Of a stretch of DNA of 11,440 bases, positions 7,020-11,440 are shown piece by piece. The notes below the pieces were generated by a model, which saw nothing but the letters and a program-made list of their open reading frames with translations, did not search any database and had not been told where the DNA came from. Each line of letters begins with the position of its first letter. The stretch's first letter is position 1. Source of the stretch: an uncultured Bacilli bacterium (GTDB lineage: Bacteria; Bacillota_I; Bacilli_A; RF39; UBA660); contig CALVPO010000040.1 in assembly GCA_944351345.1 (NCBI GenBank), forward strand, positions 1 through 11,440, in the 5' to 3' direction. The translations under genes and the position numbers were made by a program.

Positions 7020-7931
7020 ATGCAAATTGATACAGGAAAGTTATTTGAAGAGAATGTAGATAGAATTTTAAAAAAAGAAGATAATAATTATCCATGTGAT
7101 AATGAAGTTGATTTTGATTGTGATATTTGTAAAGAAGATTTGTTGAAAGAAGTAGAAGATGATTTTAGTTATCAAATAAGAGAAAGAGGTAAAAATTATT
7201 ATAATGACGGAAATGTTATTATGTGTTGTAAATGTAATAATTCTTATTATGGTAAAGTAAGAGGTACAGGAGATGAACCTTATAATGTGAAAATTAAAAT
7301 AGAAGATGGTGAAGTAAACTATGATTGTGATTGTCCATATGAATACCCATGTAAACATGAATATGCTTTATTGATGGCTATTTTAAATCAAGAGTATCAA
7401 GCAATAGAATTGAAACCAGAAATTTCTGAAAAAAGAGATAATTTACAAAATCTTATTGAAAAAATACCTGCAGAAGAAATTAAAGAATATTTGTTATCTC
7501 CAAAAGGATTGGATTATGTGTGCTTTGAAATGAATAGTTTTGAAGAATATTTTAGAAAGTATTATCCTAACCAATCTTATGATTATTATTATAATAATTT
7601 ATTCAATTCATTAAAATTAAATAATAATTATATTAATTTGACTAGCAACTATATTCAAAAATCAAGACAATATATTTCAAACCAAGAATTTACAGAAAGT
7701 TTCAAAATTTTAAAAAGTATTATTGAAGCTTATAATGATACTAATTGTTTGAATTTTGAAGAATATATTAATTCAGTATTTTCTGAACTTGGTATGTTAT
7801 TAAGAGTGACTTATAGAAAAGCACTAGATACGACAAAATTAGAAATAAAAGAGTGGATTAATAGACTAGAAACTAATAACTATTACAATAATTTCTATTT
7901 AGAAGATATTGTTTTAACAATGAATATATAA
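7020..7931 (+). CDS. SWIM zinc-finger protein
   Basis: A 303-residue acidic protein with a SWIM zinc finger: Cys103-x-Cys105 and Cys111-x-His113 within CDCPYEYPCKHEYALLMAI. It is preceded by the usual lead-in Ile-Arg-Glu-Arg-Gly-Lys-Asn-Tyr-Tyr (53-61) and a Val-Arg-Gly-Thr-Gly strand. An N-terminal Cys cluster (Cys26, 34, 37) may bind a second metal. Residues ~125-303 are helical, Asn/Tyr-rich and unrecognised. SWIM domains bind DNA or proteins and occur in SNF2-associated and recombination factors, but there is no helicase gene here. The start ATG is set by AGGAGGT at 7008-7014. The gene is 10 bases behind the HipA-like kinase and surely shares its transcript, so it might be the kinase's regulator, partner or substrate. 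That link is inference. Confidence 0.83.
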   Translation: MQIDTGKLFEENVDRILKKEDNNYPCDNEVDFDCDICKEDLLKEVEDDFSYQIRERGKNYYNDGNVIMCCKCNNSYYGKVRGTGDEPYNVKIKIEDGEVNYDCDCPYEYPCKHEYALLMAILNQEYQAIELKPEISEKRDNLQNLIEKIPAEEIKEYLLSPKGLDYVCFEMNSFEEYFRKYYPNQSYDYYYNNLFNSLKLNNNYINLTSNYIQKSRQYISNQEFTESFKILKSIIEAYNDTNCLNFEEYINSVFSELGMLLRVTYRKALDTTKLEIKEWINRLETNNYYNNFYLEDIVLTMNI

Positions 7932-7973
7932 AGTTAAAATTGAATAAAAAATATGGAGGTGAGAAATATAAAT

Positions 7974-8108
7974 ATGAATAATAATCAAACATTTAAGCCA
8001 GATAATCAAACTATAAGGGTCCTATAATAAATAGTATTGGTGCCAAAAAAAACTAATGATAAATTAACTAAACGAAGAGGAGTAGAAATAGTTCTCATTT
8101 ATATTTAG
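7974..8108 (+). pseudogene. Probable frameshifted N-terminal relic of a serine recombinase
   Basis: A strong GGAGGTGAG at 7955-7963 precedes ATG 7974, which opens only 17 codons (ending Thr-Ile-Arg-Val-Leu) before TAA 8025-8027. In the frame starting at 8021 the reading continues as Pro-Ile-Ile-Asn-Ser-Ile-Gly-Ala-Lys-Lys. After an A8 run at 8045-8052 the original frame resumes as Thr-Asn-Asp-Lys-Leu-Thr-Lys-Arg-Arg, stopping at TAG 8106-8108. Stitched together this resembles the leader of large serine recombinases (V-R-V-I-x-P-I, then K-R-R just before the A-Y-A-R-V-S-T catalytic strand). The catalytic domain itself is absent. With no other recognisable content from 7932 to 8233, this gap is best seen as recombination debris. 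Confidence 0.42.
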
Positions 8109-8233
8109 AAGTTTTTATTAATATAATTCTATTTAATAATGATTTTTTATCTCTTTGTCTGAATTTATATTTTAAAAGATTTTATCAGTAGCAAAATAAG
8201 CACTTTTACATATTTTAATGTAGAGGTGATATG

Positions 8234-8521
8234 ATGGATAATGAATTAAGAGCATTAACAGGAGTTGTAATTGATCCAGGACATGGTGGAAGTGATCCAG
8301 GAGCAGTTGCAAATAATCAATATGAAAAAGACTATTCCCTAAAAATATCCAAATATATGTACGACAGACTAAAAGAATTAGGAGTACCAGTAACTTTAAC
8401 GAGAGATAATGATACTACTCTAACACCTACTGAGAGAGTTAACAAAATATTATCAGCATATGGCAATGATCCAAATGTAATAGTTATATCTAATCACTTA
8501 AATTCCGGAGGTGCTTTTTAA
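8234..8521 (+). pseudogene. N-acetylmuramoyl-L-alanine amidase (Amidase_3), truncated N-terminal half
   Basis: About 95 residues starting MDNELRALTG, with the zinc-site opening VVIDPGHGGSDPGA, the second-ligand region Glu-Lys-Asp-Tyr-Ser-Leu, the Val-Thr-Leu-Thr-Arg-Asp strand and Val-Ile-Ser-Asn-His-Leu-Asn-Ser-Gly-Gly. This is the first half of a zinc amidase that cuts the stem peptide from MurNAc in peptidoglycan. The family normally continues with Gly-x-Glu-Val and a second half of 80 or more residues holding the catalytic Glu, but here the frame meets TAA right after Gly-Gly-Ala-Phe and nothing similar follows. It is therefore broken at about 8510-8520, probably by a deletion or insertion joint. 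There is no signal peptide, as in phage or ICE endolysins. AGAGGTGAT lies at 8222-8230; ATG 8231 is also possible. The product should be inactive. Confidence 0.82.
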
Positions 8522-8535
8522 CCGTATGTGTAGTT

Positions 8536-8567
8536 AAATAAAAAACTAACAATTTTTATTTTGTTAG
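8536..8567 (-). terminator. Intrinsic terminator of the minus-strand membrane-protein gene
   Basis: On the minus strand CTAACAA and TTGTTAG (8546-8552 and 8561-8567 on the plus strand) form a 7-bp stem with an 8-base loop, followed by a T-rich run (complement of 8536-8545). The stop codon of the minus-strand gene lies in the loop. It separates this gene from the truncated amidase on the other strand. Confidence 0.7.
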
Positions 8568-9233
8568 CTGATTTACATATTTATTAAAATTTAAATATAT
8601 ATAAGAAAGATCTTCACTTAATTGAGAATAAATTTTCTTTTTTGGAAGAATAATAGAATTAATAAAAATCTTAAAAATTATTATTGGAATTAAGAAAGCG
8701 ATTATATATCCTATAGTTGACCCTAATATTATTGATATTTTTTGATAATCAATAGATTTTGTTTCACTGTCATATGCAATCTCAACGAATGATGATAATG
8801 TTAGTGCAGTGGATACAATCCAAGCCAAAAAACTTGATTCTACTTGAATCGGTTGTTTTCTATTATAGTAATCTATTGCTAATTTTAAGTCATTTTTGGT
8901 TCTGAAATTGTGTTTTGTTAGAATCTTTAGTAAATTATTAATGTGATTATTTTTATTTTGAATAATATATAGTTTAAATTTGTTAATTAGTTTTTCTTTT
9001 TTCTTAATTTCTAGTGATTTAATTGTATTTATAAAATCTATATAAAAATAAATTAAGATAAGTATAAAAAATGAAATATAAATGAAATAGTATTTGAAAT
9101 TATCAAAATCATTAAATACTTTCGATATCACAATTGCTATTAGGGATATAAATAGTGCACTACACCAATAATAAATGTTGAAATGTCTTTCTTTGGACAT
9201 TTTTTTGTATTCTTTTTCAATATCTGTAAACAT
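8556..9233 (-). CDS. Four-helix membrane protein, unknown function
   Basis: Counting from the ATG at 9233-9231 the protein has 225 residues. Four hydrophobic segments stand out: about residues 21-40, 49-69, 135-152 and 167-195. They are arranged as two pairs separated by a basic soluble stretch (about 72-132, rich in Lys and Asn) and followed by a soluble C-terminal tail. No catalytic motif or known family is recognised. The start is chosen because GAGGTGA (complement of 9241-9247) sits 7 bases upstream; an ATG 18 codons earlier has no such site. It has its own extended -10 promoter and terminator, so it is a single-gene unit, convergent with the amidase relic. Its place beside a repressor/protease module suggests a mobile-element accessory such as an exclusion, immunity or defence membrane protein, but nothing in the sequence proves that. 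Confidence 0.78.
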   Translation of the reverse strand: MFTDIEKEYKKMSKERHFNIYYWCSALFISLIAIVISKVFNDFDNFKYYFIYISFFILILIYFYIDFINTIKSLEIKKKEKLINKFKLYIIQNKNNHINNLLKILTKHNFRTKNDLKLAIDYYNRKQPIQVESSFLAWIVSTALTLSSFVEIAYDSETKSIDYQKISIILGSTIGYIIAFLIPIIIFKIFINSIILPKKKIYSQLSEDLSYIYLNFNKYVNQLTK

Positions 9234-9267
9234 TTGTTTTTCACCTCGATTTAAAGTAATGTTTTCT

Positions 9268-9297
9268 ATTATAACAGAAAATACCATCTATGGTTAA
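9268..9297 (-). promoter_or_regulatory. Promoter of the membrane-protein gene
   Basis: On the minus strand TTAACC (-35, complement of 9292-9297), an 18-base spacer and TGT-TATAAT (extended -10, hexamer complement of 9268-9273) lie just upstream of the Shine-Dalgarno and ATG 9233. Confidence 0.62.
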
Positions 9298-9344
9298 TTT
9301 TAATACATAATTATTATTTCAATATTATTAAAGGTTGGATCAAT

Positions 9345-9371
9345 AAGAGACTAGTCAAAGACTAATCTCTT
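9345..9371 (-). terminator. Hairpin over the stop codon of the 37-residue gene
   Basis: AAGAGACTAGTC (9345-9356) and GACTAATCTCTT (9360-9371) form a 12-bp stem with a 3-base loop. The single non-matching position is a G-U wobble on the minus-strand RNA but an A-C mismatch on the plus strand, so it fits a minus-strand RNA better. The stop codon of the small gene lies in the stem. There is no clear U-run after it, so it may be a weak terminator or mRNA stabiliser. Confidence 0.5.
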
Positions 9372-9475
9372 ACTTCAATTCGGAATGCTTTAAGACCATA
9401 ATCGCTAGCGTATATTCTTCTTCCACCAACTGTTATGTATCTAGTAAAGACATACCTTTTATGCACTTTTGACAC
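9362..9475 (-). CDS. Small basic protein, 37 residues
   Basis: A short minus-strand reading frame with GTG start and TAG stop. It is supported by a perfect AGGAGGTA (complement of 9481-9488) five bases before the GTG. The product begins MSKVHKRYVF and contains ITVGGRRIYASDYGLKAFRI. It is strongly basic and has no membrane segment. The pattern 'Tyr-Ile-Thr-x-x-Gly-Arg-Arg-Ile-Tyr-Ala-x-x-Tyr-Gly-x-Lys-Ala-Phe' is one I recall in very short conserved proteins of Firmicute plasmids and ICEs, though I have no function for it. It is divergent from the XRE repressor gene with the operator region between them, the position of the excisionase or early gene in ICEBs1-like immunity regions. A role as a small regulator or excision factor is conceivable but unproven. 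A hairpin covers its stop codon. Confidence 0.68.
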   Translation of the reverse strand: MSKVHKRYVFTRYITVGGRRIYASDYGLKAFRIEVRD

Positions 9476-9611
9476 AAATATACCTCCTATTCTAGAAGAA
9501 ATACTTGTAAATAAAAATTTTTAGTGATATACTTAACATGGAAGTGAAAAGTTTTTTACCAAAAAAAGCTTTTTATTTACTTCTTCTATATACATAATAC
9601 TTCATTTTAAA

Positions 9612-9643
9612 TTACTTGTCAAGTAAATAATACTTATTAAGTA
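9612..9643. promoter_or_regulatory. Two operator-like palindromes
   Basis: TTACTTGTCAAGTAA (9612-9626) and TACTTATTAAGTA (9631-9643) are odd-length palindromes sharing the core ACTTNNNAAGT, with centres 18 bases apart. They lie directly upstream of the -35 box of the repressor gene and between it and the divergent small gene. ACTT half-sites recur at about 9503, 9531, 9580 and 9599. This is the arrangement of repressor-binding sites in ImmR-type switches; binding by the XRE protein is inferred. Confidence 0.65.
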
Positions 9644-9650
9644 AAAATTA

Positions 9651-9679
9651 TTTACATTTTGTGTAATTTATGTTATCAT
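9651..9679 (+). promoter_or_regulatory. Promoter of the XRE/ImmA genes
   Basis: TTTACA (-35, 9651-9656), a 17-base spacer and TATCAT (-10, 9674-9679) preceded by TGT, an extended -10. A second TATAAT at 9683-9688 is too close to the start codon to leave room for the Shine-Dalgarno. The -35 box begins 8 bases after the second palindrome, which suits autoregulation by the repressor. Confidence 0.6.
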
Positions 9680-9700
9680 ATTTATAATAGAGGTGAAAGA

Positions 9701-10042
9701 ATGGAAAATAAGGTGTTTGCAGAAAGAATAAAGAAATTAAGAATTGAAAAGAAAATGACTCAACAAGAGCTTGGAAGTAAATTTGGTTTGACATCAACTG
9801 GTGTATCATATTGGGAATCTGGTAAAGCTATTCCAAATATGGAAATGATGAATAAATTATCAGATTTTTTTGGTGTAACTATTGATTATTTAATTGGAAA
9901 AAATGAAATAGATGAAAATGATGAAGGAATGATATTATTTAGAAAAGCAGAAAAGGTTAATGAAAGTGATAAGCAGAAGATGTACAATATAATAAACAGT
10001 ACAATAGAAGCTTTTCTAAATAATAATAATGATAATGAATAA
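9701..10042 (+). CDS. XRE-family repressor (ImmR-like)
   Basis: A 113-residue DNA-binding protein. Residues about 6-60 form a classic Cro/C1 helix-turn-helix: FAERIKKLRIEKKMTQQELG, then Leu-Thr-Ser-Thr-Gly-Val-Ser-Tyr-Trp-Glu-Ser-Gly-Lys-Ala-Ile-Pro, Leu-Ser-Asp-Phe-Phe-Gly-Val and Asp-Tyr-Leu-Ile-Gly. A short helical C-terminal part (70-113), ending in an Asn-rich tail, is the probable dimerisation region. The start ATG 9701 is fixed by AGAGGTGA at 9689-9696; a TTG at 9659 in the same frame lies inside the promoter. It should repress mobile-element genes and its own promoter through the palindromes just upstream. The next gene, an ImmA-like protease, overlaps its end by 14 bases. This is the standard repressor/anti-repressor pair of ICEBs1-type elements and many prophages, where the protease cleaves the repressor upon induction. 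Confidence 0.92.
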   Translation: MENKVFAERIKKLRIEKKMTQQELGSKFGLTSTGVSYWESGKAIPNMEMMNKLSDFFGVTIDYLIGKNEIDENDEGMILFRKAEKVNESDKQKMYNIINSTIEAFLNNNNDNE

Positions 10043-10685
10043 TCCAGATTATAAAAATGCAAGAAAATCTGCTTCAGAAATATTAGTATTACAAGATGAG
10101 TTATCTTTTCCAATTGATGTTGAAAAAATTACACTTAAAGGTAAAAATATAATTTTTTCATCATATAAAAACTACGCTTCTAAAACAGGGATAGATGTGT
10201 CAGAATTGAGTTGTAATGGAATGTTTGAGGACGCAATGATAATTAATCACACTGATGAGGTTAAGATTATTTTATATAATTCTGATATTGAATCAAAAGG
10301 ACGAATATTATGGAGTAAAGCACATGAGTTAGGTCATATTGTTTTAAAGCACAAACAACAAGGTGAAAAAGAGGAAATAGAAGCTAATACATTTGCATCA
10401 CAATTATTATTGCCACAATGTTTATTAAAAGAATTAGTGAAAAATAATTTGAGAATAACTACTGATTATATAATTACAAAATTTGGTTTATCTAAGGCTG
10501 CTGCTGAAAGTTGCATGAAATTAGTTGGTAAAAAGCTAGAAAACAATTATGATGCTTATTATGATGATATTATCATTTTTAAATGTTCAGATTTCATAAA
10601 AAACGAAACAAAAAATAATATTAGAAGTAGTTATTATGATAACGATATAGAAGACGAAAGAAATAATTGGCTTTATGATTTATAA
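10029..10685 (+). CDS. ImmA/IrrE-family metallopeptidase
   Basis: A 218-residue cytoplasmic zinc protease of the ImmA/IrrE family. The zinc motif HELGH is at residues 99-103 and the second helix Glu-Ile-Glu-Ala-Asn-Thr-Phe-Ala-Ser-Gln-Leu-Leu-Leu-Pro at 116-129, with Glu118 the probable third ligand. A region before it (Ala-Met-Ile-Ile-Asn... Ile-Ile-Leu-Tyr-Asn) fits the family's central strands. The last 45 residues are acidic and Asn/Tyr-rich with no match. The start overlaps the repressor gene by 14 bases, with no Shine-Dalgarno, so translation is likely coupled; ATG 10035 is an equally good start. By analogy with ImmA of ICEBs1 it should cleave the XRE repressor encoded upstream and so switch on the element. 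A terminator follows about 50 bases after the stop. Confidence 0.9.
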   Translation: MIMNNPDYKNARKSASEILVLQDELSFPIDVEKITLKGKNIIFSSYKNYASKTGIDVSELSCNGMFEDAMIINHTDEVKIILYNSDIESKGRILWSKAHELGHIVLKHKQQGEKEEIEANTFASQLLLPQCLLKELVKNNLRITTDYIITKFGLSKAAAESCMKLVGKKLENNYDAYYDDIIIFKCSDFIKNETKNNIRSSYYDNDIEDERNNWLYDL

Positions 10686-10738
10686 TTTAAAACATATATA
10701 AGACATTTTTGTTAAAAGTAATATATTTATTTAGAAAG

Positions 10739-10788
10739 AAGTTTTCGTTAATCTGGAATATGCTAGATTAAATGTGGGAACTTTTTTT
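10739..10788 (+). terminator. Intrinsic terminator after the XRE/ImmA genes
   Basis: Outer stem AAGTTTTC (10739-10746) with GGGAACTT (10776-10783), including two G-T wobbles, and inner stem TTAATCT (10748-10754) with AGATTAA (10765-10771), separated by a small internal loop and capped by a 10-base loop. A seven-T run (10782-10788) follows. It closes the repressor operon. The rest of 10789-10903 holds only the AT-rich leader of the next gene, including a TATAAT at 10864-10869 that may be its -10 box. Confidence 0.75.
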
Positions 10789-10903
10789 ATTTTGCTTACA
10801 GACTTACAATTAAAAGTTATATTAATAATTATCAAGCTGGTTACTTTATTTGAAAAAACAAGTTATAATATTTAATCGTACATTATAAGGTAAGGTTGAT
10901 AGT

Positions 10904-11440
10904 ATGGCTAATATATTCAGAGTAGTAAAAGATAAAAACTATACAATTGTTAATAATGAATATTTAAAGAATAAAAATCTTAGAGTAGATAGTATAGGAT
11001 TATTAACTATAATACTATCATTACCATCAGACTTTAATATAACTATGAAAGGTTTAATTAGTCTTACACATCAAAAAGCAAATTACAGAGCTATAAAAGC
11101 AATGCTTGACAATTTAAAAGAGAATGGTTATTTAGAAATAACTAAGTTAAGAGATGAAAAAGGACATTTTTTCTTTGACTATATATTTTTTGAAAGCAAT
11201 AGACTTAATCCACTATACACTTTTTATATAGTGGACGACGCTAATCAGAGTGTTATAAACGATAATAAAACTAATTCTCCACCACCAACAAATCCACCAC
11301 TGGTGGTAAATGATAACGAAATAAATACTATAAATAATAACAAGATAAATATAGATAAAAACAAACTTAACTTATGCTTTTTAACTGAATATTTAATTGA
11401 TTGGAATTTTATTAAACTAAATGATATAGATCGGAAGAGC
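10904..11440 (+). CDS. Winged-helix replication initiator-like protein, N-terminal part (cut by contig end)
   Basis: An open frame of 179 codons with no stop before the window ends. It starts MANIFRVVKDKNYTIVNNEY, then Gly-Leu-Leu-Thr-Ile-Ile-Leu-Ser-Leu-Pro and a winged-helix segment (Leu-Asp-Asn-Leu-Lys-Glu-Asn-Gly-Tyr-Leu-Glu-Ile). This is the N-terminal domain common in DnaD-like or plasmid-type replication proteins of Firmicute phages, plasmids and ICEs. From about residue 123 it passes into an Asn- and Pro-rich linker (Pro-Pro-Pro-Thr-Asn-Pro-Pro), the usual bridge to a C-terminal DnaD-like domain that is off the contig. ATG 10904 follows TAAGGT at 10891-10896. The last codons (from 11428 on) are adapter sequence, so the final Arg-Lys-Ser is artificial. 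It probably starts initiation-complex assembly at the element's origin. Its place after the repressor module fits an early replication gene. Confidence 0.75.
   Translation, partial: MANIFRVVKDKNYTIVNNEYLKNKNLRVDSIGLLTIILSLPSDFNITMKGLISLTHQKANYRAIKAMLDNLKENGYLEITKLRDEKGHFFFDYIFFESNRLNPLYTFYIVDDANQSVINDNKTNSPPPTNPPLVVNDNEINTINNNKINIDKNKLNLCFLTEYLIDWNFIKLNDIDRKS
11210..11306. repeat. Pair of GC-rich palindromes inside the replication gene
   Basis: CCACTATA (11210-11217) and TATAGTGG (11227-11234) make a perfect 8-bp stem with a 9-base loop. CCACCACTGGTGG (11294-11306) is a 13-base palindrome apart from its central base. Both share CCAC...GTGG ends and fall where the protein's linker begins, the location where phage and plasmid initiator genes often carry their origin. 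An origin function is speculative. Confidence 0.35.
11428..11440. other. Illumina adapter sequence at contig end (artefact)
   Basis: The final 13 bases are AGATCGGAAGAGC, identical to the common start of Illumina TruSeq adapters. They are the only such GC-rich, non-native run at the edge, so this is adapter read-through assembled into the contig. True genomic sequence ends at or about 11427. Confidence 0.93.

Noticed and set aside
7068..7358. Minus-strand hydrophobic frame under the SWIM gene looking like a membrane protein
   Set aside because: Antisense of an Asp/Glu/Asn/Tyr-rich coding region gives Ile/Phe-rich artefacts; the plus frame has SWIM cysteines and a strong Shine-Dalgarno.
9547..9575. 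Hairpin-like A/T runs around AAAAAGCTTTTT between the divergent genes
   Set aside because: Mostly A-T homopolymer pairing that arises easily at this base composition; no gene ends there for it to terminate.
9886..10113. Minus-strand 75-residue frame across the XRE/ImmA overlap
   Set aside because: No start signals, and both plus-strand genes there are certain.
1..11440. UGA read as Trp (Mycoplasma-like code)
   Set aside because: Tryptophan positions in conserved motifs use TGG, and the two frames ending in TGA do not continue into conserved sequence in the same frame.
1..11440. CRISPR array, tRNA or rRNA genes
   Set aside because: No regularly spaced repeats, no cloverleaf with GTTCRA-type T-arm and no rRNA motifs were seen on either strand.

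Overview
The window is very AT-rich throughout. It has strong Shine-Dalgarno sites (AGGAGG, GAGGTG), TATAAT-type promoters and the standard genetic code: TGG encodes Trp, and TGA is found only at reading-frame ends. This points to a low-GC Firmicute, probably a gut Clostridia or Bacilli lineage, and not a UGA-recoding Mycoplasma. Gene content is accessory: a toxin-antitoxin locus, a HipA-like kinase, a relic of an aminoglycoside resistance gene, recombinase debris, a phage/ICE-style repressor-protease pair and a mobile-element replication protein. It reads as a layered mobile island. The last 13 bases are an exact copy of the common Illumina adapter start, so the contig end is not genomic.

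Layout. (1) 16-2867, plus strand: three co-directional genes for a charged coiled-coil protein, a TPR protein and a zinc metallopeptidase, closed by an intrinsic terminator. (2) 2935-4400: a promoter followed by a HigB-type toxin gene and a HigA-type antitoxin fused to an ImmA/IrrE-like HExxH domain. The toxin has a premature in-frame stop, but its conserved C-terminal tail still lies in the same frame behind that stop. (3) 4505-5538: a decayed relative of the bifunctional resistance gene aac(6')-aph(2''). Only the junction and the APH(2'') domain remain, and these are split by what looks like a one-base deletion. (4) 5531-5692: a C-terminal scrap of a large serine recombinase and a terminator. 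(5) 5776-7931: a HipA-like kinase and a SWIM zinc-finger protein, tightly spaced behind an extended -10 promoter. (6) 7974-8521: a probable frameshifted N-terminal scrap of a serine recombinase, then the first half of an Amidase_3 cell-wall amidase.

(7) 8536-9475, minus strand: a four-helix membrane protein with its own promoter and terminator, and a 37-residue protein. (8) 9612-10788, plus strand: operator-like palindromes, a promoter, an XRE repressor and an overlapping ImmA-type protease, ended by an intrinsic terminator. This is the immunity module of an ICE or prophage. (9) 10904 to the end: the start of a winged-helix replication protein, cut by the contig end.

The working parts are probably the repressor/protease switch, the kinase-SWIM pair, the higA-protease gene and the first three-gene operon. 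The amidase, aph, recombinase and probably higB pieces are relics, which indicates repeated insertion and deletion at this site.
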